Positions 55,117-64,000 of a stretch of DNA of 64,000 nt are shown piece after piece. The translations under genes and the position numbers were made by a program. Below the pieces are notes generated by a model. The model did not search any database and was not told where the DNA came from. It was given only the letters and a program-made list of their open reading frames with translations. Source of the DNA: Planosporangium flavigriseum (GTDB taxonomy: Bacteria; Actinomycetota; Actinomycetes; Mycobacteriales; Micromonosporaceae); contig NZ_JAATVW010000004.1 of NCBI RefSeq assembly GCF_011947225.1, positions 248,001 to 312,000 on the forward strand. The letters run 5' to 3'. Numbering within the stretch: the stretch's first letter is position 1; every line of letters starts with the position of its first letter.

Positions 55117-55166
55117 GCGGAGGGCGCCCCGCTCACGGTCTATTCCGTGAGCGGGGCGCCCTCCGC
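55117..55166. terminator. 22-bp hairpin, bidirectional terminator after fba
   Basis: A perfect 22-bp stem (55117-55138 with 55145-55166) surrounds a six-base loop TCTATT. Its core is GGAGGGCGCCCCGCTCACGG. It sits between fba and the convergent LOG gene. A TTTTTGG precedes it on the plus strand, and no U-run follows in either direction, so it is an L-shaped or structure-only terminator. Confidence 0.85.
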
Positions 55167-55193
55167 ACGAACAGGGGACGGTAGCCGCAGCCG

Positions 55194-56393
55194 TCACACC
55201 GCCCCGGTCAACAGCGTGACCGCTTCGGCGACGTCGTCCGTGACGTGGATCAGTCCGCTGAGGTCACCGGCGGGTGAGCCGGCTAGCAGCGGTTCGAGCA
55301 GCGTGCGGATAGGAAGCCGCTGCGTCCAGTACGCGGTGTCGAGAAAGACGTAGGGCCCGCTCACCCCGTCGGTGGCGTAGAACGTCTTGGTCGCCGCTTG
55401 GAACACCTCTTGTACCGTGCCGGCCCACCCCGGCGCGAACACGATGCCGCCGCGTGACAGTCGCAGGATGGTGTCCTCCCGGATGGCGTTGGAGAAGTAC
55501 TTCGCGATCCGGGCCGCGAAGAGGTTGGCCGGCTCGTGCCCGTACAACCAGGTGGGGATGGACAGTCCGCCGCAGCGCGCCCAGGCCAGGCCGTCGGTCT
55601 CGGCCGGCGCCGGGAACTCGTCGCGCAGCTTCAGCGCGGCGGCGGTGTACGGGTCATGGTCGCGGAAGTCAGGGGCGGCGGCGAGCACGTCGATTGCGGC
55701 GGTGAGGTCGGCGGCGGAGCGCGTGGCCAGGAAGGCGCCCAGGTTGGCCGCCTCCATGACGCCGGGGCCACCTCCGGTGACAACCAGCCGGCCGGCGCGC
55801 GCCAGTTCCCAGCCGAGCGTCGCGGCGAGCCGGTAGGTCGTCGAGCCGCGCTGCACCGCGTGGCCGCCCATCACGCCGATCGCGGCCGACCTACCGGCCG
55901 TGGCCATCCAGGCGTTCGTGGCGACAGCGAGGGCGTTGTCGATCCCGCTGTCGTGCAGTCGCTGCACCAGCGCCTCCCGCGGTGCCGGCTGGGCGCCGCC
56001 GGACGCGCGGAAGTGGTGGTACACGATGGTGTCGTACATCCCTGTGAAGCCGTCGGTTGCGAAGCCGGCAGCGAGATCGTCCGGGGTGTACAGCCGGCCG
56101 GGGTGGGTGGGGTACGGCACGCCGTCGAACGAGGGCACCACCAGCGCGCCGCGGCGTACCAGGTCGGCGGCGATGTGTGGGGAGGCGAACCGGCAGCCGA
56201 CGAAGAGCGCGTCCTGAACATCCACGATGGACAGAGCGGCCGTCGAGTCCTCGTCGTCCAGGTGAAGGTCCTGAATGATCAAACCGCTGAGCGTACCGGC
56301 GGACACATGTGCGTTCAGTTCGGCGCGGGACTCGATCTCGTTCGGGGTGTCGTCATGAAGCGCGATGACGTCGGTGGGCGGAGGTGTCGGCAC
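55194..56393 (-). CDS. LOG/lysine-decarboxylase-like Rossmann-fold protein
   Basis: A 399-residue protein. The Rossmann-fold core (about 170-380) has TGGGPGVMEAANLGA, which is the LOG-family GGGxGxMEAA motif, and PGWAGTVQEVF, where the canonical PGGxGTxxE has Trp in place of Gly. LOG enzymes release cytokinin-type nucleobases or act as nucleoside phosphoribohydrolases; the longer form here (about 400 residues) belongs to a separate group with an extra N-terminal half of unknown role. GTG 56393 is chosen; an ATG at 56456 would put a perfect hairpin inside the gene. Confidence 0.72.
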   Translation of the reverse strand: MPTPPPTDVIALHDDTPNEIESRAELNAHVSAGTLSGLIIQDLHLDDEDSTAALSIVDVQDALFVGCRFASPHIAADLVRRGALVVPSFDGVPYPTHPGRLYTPDDLAAGFATDGFTGMYDTIVYHHFRASGGAQPAPREALVQRLHDSGIDNALAVATNAWMATAGRSAAIGVMGGHAVQRGSTTYRLAATLGWELARAGRLVVTGGGPGVMEAANLGAFLATRSAADLTAAIDVLAAAPDFRDHDPYTAAALKLRDEFPAPAETDGLAWARCGGLSIPTWLYGHEPANLFAARIAKYFSNAIREDTILRLSRGGIVFAPGWAGTVQEVFQAATKTFYATDGVSGPYVFLDTAYWTQRLPIRTLLEPLLAGSPAGDLSGLIHVTDDVAEAVTLLTGAV

Positions 56394-56427
56394 CCGGACA
56401 TCCTGCCGTAGTTGTACCTGAATGCGG

Positions 56428-56458
56428 CGATGGCCCGAGTACGAGTCTCGGGCCATCG
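56428..56458 (-). promoter_or_regulatory. 5' leader hairpin of the LOG-like gene
   Basis: CGATGGCCCGAG (56428-56439) pairs perfectly with CTCGGGCCATCG (56447-56458) around TACGAGT, a 12-bp stem. It is 35 bases upstream of the LOG GTG start on the minus strand and might mask the start or act as an attenuator. Confidence 0.4.
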
Positions 56459-56592
56459 TGTTGCCGGGTCCTGGGGAGGCTCCGGACCTTCAGTTGTAGT
56501 CCTGGCTTGCACAAATGTGCACCCCCGTATGCGTGACGAATACCTCAGCCGTTCGGTTATCACGGCTGCTGGCATAGGGGTTGAATTGGGAC

Positions 56593-57051
56593 ATGCAGAA
56601 CCTGCTCCCACAGCCGTCGCCCACGCTGCTGCCCGTTGATCCCGAAGCGGACGCGGCCCTCGCCGGAGTCTCCGGGGTGAGCGATGACGACACCGCACCG
56701 GTCGGTCCGGTTGGCGCCTGGGCCGATCTGAAGGCCGTCGCGGGGAAGTTCCCGACCTACAGCGCCGCCTGGGCTCGCCTCGGCGAGCAGGCGTTCGCTG
56801 CCGGCGACCCGGTCACCGCGTACGCGTACGCCCGGACCGGGTACCACCGGGGGCTTGACCAGTTGCGCCGCAGCGGGTGGCGCGGGCACGGCCCGGTGCC
56901 GTGGTCGCACGCCCCCAACCGTGGGTTCCTGCGCAGCGTGAACGTGCTGGCCCTGGCGGCGGACGCGATCGGCGAGGCGGAAGAGGCGGCGCGCTGCGCA
57001 CAGCTGCTCCGCGACTGCGACCCGGCCGCCGCCGACGCCCTGACCGGCTGA
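56593..57051 (+). CDS. DUF3151 protein
   Basis: A 152-residue DUF3151 protein. The region WADLKAVAGKFPTYSAAWARLGEQAF, AYAYARTGYHRGLDQLRRSGWRGHGPVPWSHAPNRGFLRSVN is the family's central block, and the C-terminal part resembles a TPR-like helical pair (IGEAEEAARCAQLLRDCDP). DUF3151 proteins are actinobacterial and sit near fba (Rv0360c in M. tuberculosis next to fba Rv0363c), as in this window. ATG 56593 is preferred over TTG 56581. Function is not known. A strong hairpin follows the stop. Confidence 0.88.
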   Translation: MQNLLPQPSPTLLPVDPEADAALAGVSGVSDDDTAPVGPVGAWADLKAVAGKFPTYSAAWARLGEQAFAAGDPVTAYAYARTGYHRGLDQLRRSGWRGHGPVPWSHAPNRGFLRSVNVLALAADAIGEAEEAARCAQLLRDCDPAAADALTG

Positions 57052-57060
57052 GTTTCTTTT

Positions 57061-57112
57061 ACGGCCTTGGACAGTTGCGCGAGCCATCGGTCGCACAACT
57101 GTCCAAGGCCGT
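57061..57112. terminator. Bidirectional terminator between DUF3151 and ParA-like genes
   Basis: ACGGCCTTGGACAGTTG (57061-57077) pairs with CAACTGTCCAAGGCCGT (57096-57112), a 17-bp perfect stem, and the inner bases GCGA/TCGC extend it. The hairpin touches the ParA-like stop codon. TTTCTTTT precedes the stem on the plus strand. It shares CTTGGACA/TGTCCAAG with the hairpin after clpB. Confidence 0.85.
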
Positions 57113-58588
57113 TTAGAGGCCTTCGGCGACCGCCGCAGCGATCTTCAGCCAGGCCATCCTGGTCTGCGAGGACAGCGCGTTGTAGCGAAGCGGCTCGCCG
57201 GAGTCGATCAACCGCTCGTACGGGGCCAGCAGCACGGTCCGGGTACGCGCCTGGAAGTGCTGCTCGATGGCCGGGATGTCGAGTTCGCGGCGGCTCGGCG
57301 GCATGGACACGACGGTGACCGCCTGCCTCACCAGCCGGTGCAGCCCCTGCTGCTCCAGATAGTCCAGCATCCGGGCGGCCGTCTCGGCCGAGTCGTTACG
57401 GGCCGACATGGTCACCACGAGCTGGTCGGTGGCGTCGATCGCCGCCTGCCAGTTCTCCGCCCGGACGTTGTTGCCGGTGTCCACGAAGATCAGCTTGTAG
57501 AAGCGGCTCACGATCTCGCGGATGTCGGCGAACGCCATCGCCGTGAGCATCTCCCCGGCGGTCGCGGACTCGTCCGAGGCGAGTACGTCGAACATGCCCT
57601 CCCCCTGCGCGCGGACGTACTGCGACAGGTCGCCGACCCGCCCGTGCGCGCCCCGGAAATGGTCGAGGTCGCGTAGCAGATCCCGGACCGTACGGGAGTG
57701 GAAGTCCTGCTGGGCGCGCATGCCCAGGGTGCCCTGGGTCTCGTTGTTGTCCCAGGCCAGTACGTACCCGCCGCGCCGCTGTCCGAAGGTCATCGCGAGC
57801 AGTAGCACCGCCATGGTCTTGCCGGCGCCGCCCTTCGGGTTGACGATCGTGACCTGGCGTAGCCCGCCGAAGTTGCGCCGCACCATCTCGATGTCGTGGC
57901 GGACCTCCTGCTCGTGCCGCCCGGGACCGATGTTGAGCAGCCCGAACGAGGACTTGCGGAGCATGCCACGGATACCCATGGTGGCGACCGGCTCGGCCGG
58001 CCGGGCCGCCCGGCGCCGCGCGAAGTCCTCCGCCGTCACGGAGCCCTCGGGCGCCCAGTCCTGGGCCGCCTGCGGGGTCAACGCGCCAGCGGGCGGCGCG
58101 TACGCCGGCGCCTGGTAGACCCCGGGCGCCGGCGAATGCGGCGGAGGCGGCGGTGCCGGGTGAGGCGGTGCCGGCGAGGCCGGTCCCGGCGACGTAACCG
58201 GGCCCGTGGCGGGAGCGTCGCCGCCCGTAACAGGACCGGCGGCGCCGTTGGCACCCGTGGTGGGGTTGATGGCTGGCTCGCCGGGCCGGTAGATGCCGGC
58301 CTCGAACCCCACCCTCGGCCTGGCCGCTGGCGGCTGGCTCCAGGGCGAGCCGAACTCCTCGCGCGGTCGGGCCGCAGGCGCGAAGGCCGGTGCCGACGGA
58401 TCGATGGTGACCGGCTGGCCGTGCACGACGGGAGGCGCCGGGAGTGCTACCGGCGGCGGGACCAGGGACGGTGCCGGGGGTGCTGGCGGTACCGCGGCCG
58501 CCGGGGGCGGCTGATCACGCGGTGGGCCGCCACGTTCATCCCTGGACGACGCGACGTTCTCATCCGGCGGCCAGAACGGCTCCTCCAC
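57113..58588 (-). CDS. ParA/MinD-like ATPase with Pro-rich N-terminus (EspI-like)
   Basis: A 491-residue protein. Residues 1-200 are Pro/Ala-rich and disordered. From about 244 it is a P-loop ATPase of the SIMIBI class: deviant Walker A VNPKGGAGKTMAVLLL (250-265), switch-like LAWDNNETQGTLG, and IFVDTGNN (Walker B). The Pro-rich head plus MinD-like motor match EspI/Rv3876-type ATPases of actinobacterial ESX secretion, though no ESX genes are in view. A role in protein or DNA positioning is also possible. GTG start 58588; no ATG fits better. It is divergent from nothing else and precedes the DAGK-like gene on the minus strand. Confidence 0.82.
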   Translation of the reverse strand: MEEPFWPPDENVASSRDERGGPPRDQPPPAAAVPPAPPAPSLVPPPVALPAPPVVHGQPVTIDPSAPAFAPAARPREEFGSPWSQPPAARPRVGFEAGIYRPGEPAINPTTGANGAAGPVTGGDAPATGPVTSPGPASPAPPHPAPPPPPHSPAPGVYQAPAYAPPAGALTPQAAQDWAPEGSVTAEDFARRRAARPAEPVATMGIRGMLRKSSFGLLNIGPGRHEQEVRHDIEMVRRNFGGLRQVTIVNPKGGAGKTMAVLLLAMTFGQRRGGYVLAWDNNETQGTLGMRAQQDFHSRTVRDLLRDLDHFRGAHGRVGDLSQYVRAQGEGMFDVLASDESATAGEMLTAMAFADIREIVSRFYKLIFVDTGNNVRAENWQAAIDATDQLVVTMSARNDSAETAARMLDYLEQQGLHRLVRQAVTVVSMPPSRRELDIPAIEQHFQARTRTVLLAPYERLIDSGEPLRYNALSSQTRMAWLKIAAAVAEGL

Positions 58589-58669
58589 GGCGTACCCCCC
58601 CTGTGGCGGTTCAACTGCGCCAGTTTCGCACGTGTTTCAATGCATCACTGTACGAACCGGGTCCGACCG

Positions 58670-60919
<2,250 letters not shown>

Positions 60920-60941
60920 CGCTCGCCCGTACGATCGCCTA

Positions 60942-62192
60942 GTGCGTGTCCTTCTCGTGGGCTCGGGCGGGCGCGAGCATGCCCTCGCCACCGCCCTTGC
61001 CGCTGACCCATCCGTCACCTCGCTGGTGTGCGCCCCCGGTAATCCCGGTATGGCCGCGATGGCGCAGGTCGTACCCGTGGACGTCACCGACGCCGACGCG
61101 GTCGCCGACCTGGCCGTCGGGGTCGGGGCGGACTTCGTCGTGATCGGCCCGGAGCAGCCGCTGGTCGCGGGTGCGGCCGACGCGGTCCGGGCCAGGGGGA
61201 TCCCCTGCTTCGGGCCGTCCCGGGCGGCGGCGGAGTTGGAGGGCTCGAAGGCGTTCGCGAAGGCGATCATGGACGCCGCTGGCGTGCCGACCGCCCGGTC
61301 CCGGGTCTGCACGGACGCGGCCCAAACCGCCGCGGCGCTCGACGAGTTCGGCGCGCCGTACGTCGTCAAGGACGACGGGCTGGCCGCCGGCAAGGGGGTC
61401 GTGGTCACATCCGACCGGCAGGCAGCTCTCGACCACGCCGCTGAGTGCGACCGGGTCGTCGTCGAGGAGTACCTGAGCGGTCCCGAGGCGTCGCTGTTCG
61501 TCGTCACCGACGGCACGGCCGCGCTCCCGCTACTGCCGGCCCAGGACTTCAAGCGGGTCGGCGAGGGCGACACCGGGCCCAACACCGGCGGCATGGGGGC
61601 GTACGCGCCGCTGTCGTGGGCCCCCGCCGACCTGGTCGACGAGGTCATGGCGTCCGTGGTGCACCCGACGCTGGCCGCCATGCGCGACCGGGGGACGCCG
61701 TTCGCCGGCCTGCTGTACGTCGGCCTCGCGATCACGCCCGACGGGCCGAAGGTCATCGAGTTCAACTGCCGGTTCGGCGACCCCGAGACCCAGGTCGTCC
61801 TCGCGCTGCTGGAGACGCCCCTCGCGGGGCTGCTGGGCGCGGCGGCGACCGGCACGCTCGCCGAGCACCCGCCGCTCGAGTGGCACGGTGGATCGGCCGT
61901 GACCGTGGTGGTGGCGGCCGAGAACTACCCCGGTACGCCACGCAAGGGCGACGTCATCACCGGCGTCGACGGCCTGCCCGGGATCATCCACGCCGGCACC
62001 GCCCGCCGCGAGGACGGTGCCCTGGTCTCCGCCGGCGGCCGGGTGCTGTGCTGCACCGCGACCGGCGCCGACCTGGCCGCGGCGCGGGAAGCCGCCTACG
62101 CCCTGGTCGACCGGGTGGAGCTGGCCGGCTCACACTACCGCCGCGACATCGCGCTGACGGCCGTACGAGGTGAGATCGCCGTCAGTCTCTGA
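60942..62192 (+). CDS. purD: Phosphoribosylamine-glycine ligase
   Basis: A 416-residue ATP-grasp ligase that makes GAR from phosphoribosylamine and glycine. The N-terminal VLLVGSGGREHALA, the ATP-grasp stretch VVKDDGLAAGKGVVV, GEGDTGPNTGGMGAYAP and VIEFNCRFGDPETQ (metal-binding N and E) are intact. GTG start 60942. It ends with overlap of 11 bases into the convergent acyl-CoA synthetase. With purA 22 bases upstream it forms a two-gene purine unit; this pair is not universal. Confidence 0.97.
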   Translation: MRVLLVGSGGREHALATALAADPSVTSLVCAPGNPGMAAMAQVVPVDVTDADAVADLAVGVGADFVVIGPEQPLVAGAADAVRARGIPCFGPSRAAAELEGSKAFAKAIMDAAGVPTARSRVCTDAAQTAAALDEFGAPYVVKDDGLAAGKGVVVTSDRQAALDHAAECDRVVVEEYLSGPEASLFVVTDGTAALPLLPAQDFKRVGEGDTGPNTGGMGAYAPLSWAPADLVDEVMASVVHPTLAAMRDRGTPFAGLLYVGLAITPDGPKVIEFNCRFGDPETQVVLALLETPLAGLLGAAATGTLAEHPPLEWHGGSAVTVVVAAENYPGTPRKGDVITGVDGLPGIIHAGTARREDGALVSAGGRVLCCTATGADLAAAREAAYALVDRVELAGSHYRRDIALTAVRGEIAVSL

Positions 62193-63888
62193 TCCGAGGC
62201 AGGTACATCGTCGCGTCGTTGGAGTCGGCCACCGAGCCGCGCCGGCTCTGGTTCGGCAGGGGGCCGGCCGGCGGCTGGACCGGTGGTGGCGGGCTCGTCG
62301 GCGGGTTGGTCGGCGCGTTCAGCAGGCGACGCATGATCTTGCCGGTCGCGTTGCGGGGCAGTTCGGCCACGAAGTACACGTCCCGTGGCACGCTGAACCT
62401 GGCCATCGCGCGGCGCACGTACTCGCGTACGCCCTCGGTGTCCAACTGCTCGCCCGGGTAGAGCACGATCCAGGCGGCCAGGCGCTGCCCGTACTCGTGG
62501 TCAGGGACGCCGACGACGGCCACCTCGCGTACCTGGGGCAGTTCGGCGATCGCGTTCTCGACCGCGGACGGGTACACGTTCTCCCCGCCGCAGATGACCA
62601 TGTCGTCCTCGCGGCCGTCGACGTACACCAGCCCGTCCGGTGCGATGTGGCCGATGTCGCCGGTCGCGATGAGATCGCCCCGGCGCTCCTTGCCGCCGCC
62701 GTCGGTGTAACCCTCGAAGATCATGTCGTTGCCGACGAAGATCCGCCCGATGTGGTTCGGCGGCATCGGGTTGCCGTTCGTGTCCAGGATCAGCACGCGG
62801 GTGCCCACCGGCGGACGCCCGGCGCAGGTCGAGTCGGCGCGCAGTTCGCTCGGGGTCGCGATGCTCGCCCAGGACGCCTCGGTCGACCCGTACAGGTTGT
62901 AGAGCACGTCGCCGTACACGTCCATGAACCGGCCGACCATCGGCGCGGGCAGCGCCGATCCGCTGCTCGCGACGACCCGGAGCGGGCTGGCGACACGCGC
63001 GGCTGGCGCGGCGTCCAGCATGCGCTGCAGCATGACCGGCACCGCCAGCAGCGTGGAGCATTCGTGCTCGGTCACCGCGGCGAGCGTCCCGGCCGGGTCG
63101 AAACGGCGGCGCAGCACCACGGTCGCGCGCAGCGCCAGGGCGATCTGCAGCCCCGCGTAGCCCCAGGTGTGGAACAGCGGCGCGGCGATGAACATGCGCT
63201 CGCCGGCGGACATCGGGATGCGGGAGATCACGGCGGCGAGGGGATTGAAGCCACCGGGGACCGGCCGGCGCGCGCCCTTGGGTGTGCCGGTCGTGCCCGA
63301 GGTGAGCACGATCGTGCGGCCGGGCTGCTGCGGCGGCGCTATGTCGGCGTTCGGGGCGGCTTCGATCAGACCGGCCACCGTCGGGGTGGACCGGTGCAGG
63401 TGGCCGTCGGCGCTGATCCGCGCGACCGTCGCCGGCACGGCCGAGGCCATCTCGAAGAACTCGTCGTCGTGGATGAGGAGCCGTACGTTCTGGTTGTGCA
63501 GGACGGTCTCGAGCTGGTCGGGGCCGAGCCCGGTGTTGACCAGCACGACATCGGCGCCGATCGTGCCGGCGGCGAGCATCGACTCGAACATCGTGGCCGA
63601 GTTGCGGCACAGCAGACCCAGCCGGTCACCCGGCCCCAGGCCGTACCCGGAACGCAGCGCGTTCGCCAGCCGCTGCGATCGGATCGCCAACTCCCGGTAG
63701 GTCAGCGAGCGCGTCTCGTCGATGACCGCCAGCCGGTCGGGATCGCGGGCGGCGGCTGAGCGCATCTCGCCGGTGAGGCTGAAGCCCCACCGGCGCAACG
63801 CGTTGAGCTGCCGGACTACCTTGTCCGGCCGGCCGGGTGCGAGGAGCCCGCGGCGGGCGAGAGTGCGTACCAGGAAGGCTGCTTCCAC
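62182..63888 (-). CDS. Acyl-CoA synthetase / AMP-binding ligase
   Basis: A 568-residue ANL-superfamily adenylate-forming enzyme. The P-loop-like A3 motif TIVLTSGTTGTPKGA, A5-like YNLYGSTEAS, A8 DGREDDMVICGGENVYP and the catalytic Lys in RNATGKIMRR are present. The N-terminus MEAAFLVRTLARRGLLAPGRPDKV and Pro-rich C-terminal tail (about 40 residues) extend beyond the core. The substrate (fatty acid or other carboxylate) is not determined; FadD-type relatives in actinobacteria are common. GTG start 63888. Confidence 0.9.
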   Translation of the reverse strand: MEAAFLVRTLARRGLLAPGRPDKVVRQLNALRRWGFSLTGEMRSAAARDPDRLAVIDETRSLTYRELAIRSQRLANALRSGYGLGPGDRLGLLCRNSATMFESMLAAGTIGADVVLVNTGLGPDQLETVLHNQNVRLLIHDDEFFEMASAVPATVARISADGHLHRSTPTVAGLIEAAPNADIAPPQQPGRTIVLTSGTTGTPKGARRPVPGGFNPLAAVISRIPMSAGERMFIAAPLFHTWGYAGLQIALALRATVVLRRRFDPAGTLAAVTEHECSTLLAVPVMLQRMLDAAPAARVASPLRVVASSGSALPAPMVGRFMDVYGDVLYNLYGSTEASWASIATPSELRADSTCAGRPPVGTRVLILDTNGNPMPPNHIGRIFVGNDMIFEGYTDGGGKERRGDLIATGDIGHIAPDGLVYVDGREDDMVICGGENVYPSAVENAIAELPQVREVAVVGVPDHEYGQRLAAWIVLYPGEQLDTEGVREYVRRAMARFSVPRDVYFVAELPRNATGKIMRRLLNAPTNPPTSPPPPVQPPAGPLPNQSRRGSVADSNDATMYLPRIRD

Positions 63889-63955
63889 GTTGTCCTACCT
63901 ACCCCTTGAGGTGCCCCCGCGTTACCCCTGCGCCAGCTACTTCATCGATTCACGT

Positions 63956-64000
63956 TCAGCGGATGTACATCCCGGAGATGGCTCGCGAGATGACCAGCCG
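63956..64000 (-). CDS. Possible 3' end of an unidentified gene (partial)
   Basis: On the minus strand the last 45 bases read 14 codons (RLVISRAISGMYIR) and then a TGA, whose stop is 67 bases from the acyl-CoA synthetase start. That is far too little to identify, and the frame may be chance. If real, the gene begins right of the window and is upstream of the synthetase in the same direction. Confidence 0.25.
   Translation of the reverse strand, partial: RLVISRAISGMYIR

Overview
The window is a gene-dense, very GC-rich stretch of an actinobacterial chromosome. Frequent GTG/TTG starts, the hspR-terminated dnaK operon, the MshB-free but Moco-rich gene set, FtsZ-partner-like dynamin GTPases and a mutational-repair/replication core all fit a filamentous actinomycete, most likely a member of the Micromonosporaceae; this family-level placement is an inference from remembered gene content, not a search. 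No rRNA, tRNA, insertion sequence, prophage or CRISPR array was seen. The left edge cuts into a membrane glycosyltransferase-like gene and the right edge into an unidentified gene.

Region by region: (1) 1-8.5 kb holds polytopic membrane proteins, endonuclease IV, a secreted surface protein, the rpsF-ssb-rpsR-rplI ribosomal/replication operon with a structured leader, and a long Trp-repeat disordered membrane protein. (2) 8.5-15.9 kb holds dnaB behind DnaA-box-like sites, a phosphoribosyltransferase coupled to a membrane glycosyltransferase, a membrane GGDEF-EAL protein and a TauE-type exporter. (3) 15.9-18.5 kb is an overlapping moaC-moaB-moeA-moaE molybdenum cofactor operon. (4) 18.5-24.2 kb holds a GT87-like protein, a DoxX protein with a Lys/Ala tail, an AAA ATPase behind CTAG-rich dyads, an LppU-like protein with APPQYP repeats, a DnaA-box cluster and a prepilin peptidase. 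(5) 24.2-34.5 kb is a co-directional seven-gene minus-strand run: two dynamin-like GTPases, fructosamine kinase-like, moaA, moaD, a membrane metallophosphoesterase and a PHP-zinc ribbon-UvrD fusion. (6) 34.7-42.8 kb is the HspR heat-shock regulon: dnaK-grpE-dnaJ-hspR and clpB, each behind an HAIR operator.

(7) 42.8-49.2 kb holds small and 4-TM membrane proteins, an SDR, pyrE, an ArsR regulator, a class II aldolase-like protein and a solute-binding/VWA lipid-exposed protein. (8) 49.2-53.9 kb holds DedA, the AmmeMemoRadiSam pair (AmrS plus Memo), a CoA-disulfide-reductase-type flavoprotein and a small acidic repeat protein. (9) 54-64 kb holds fba, a LOG-type protein, a DUF3151 protein, a ParA/EspI-like ATPase, a degenerate diacylglycerol-kinase-like protein, purA, purD and an acyl-CoA synthetase. 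The grouping of dnaK/hspR, clpB, pyrE, dedA, fba, DUF3151 and purA is also known from Mycobacterium and Streptomyces, so the backbone is an old actinobacterial neighbourhood with lineage-specific insertions.

Working logic: HspR closes a feedback loop over both chaperone operons. The Moco pathway is split into two loci (moaC/moaB/moeA/moaE and moaA/moaD) that together give a nearly complete route. The most unusual items are the PHP-UvrD fusion in the GTPase/Moco run, the DnaA-box cluster away from any replication gene, the TCTAG-N8-CTAGA dyads, and three proteins that keep a fold but lack its catalytic motif.
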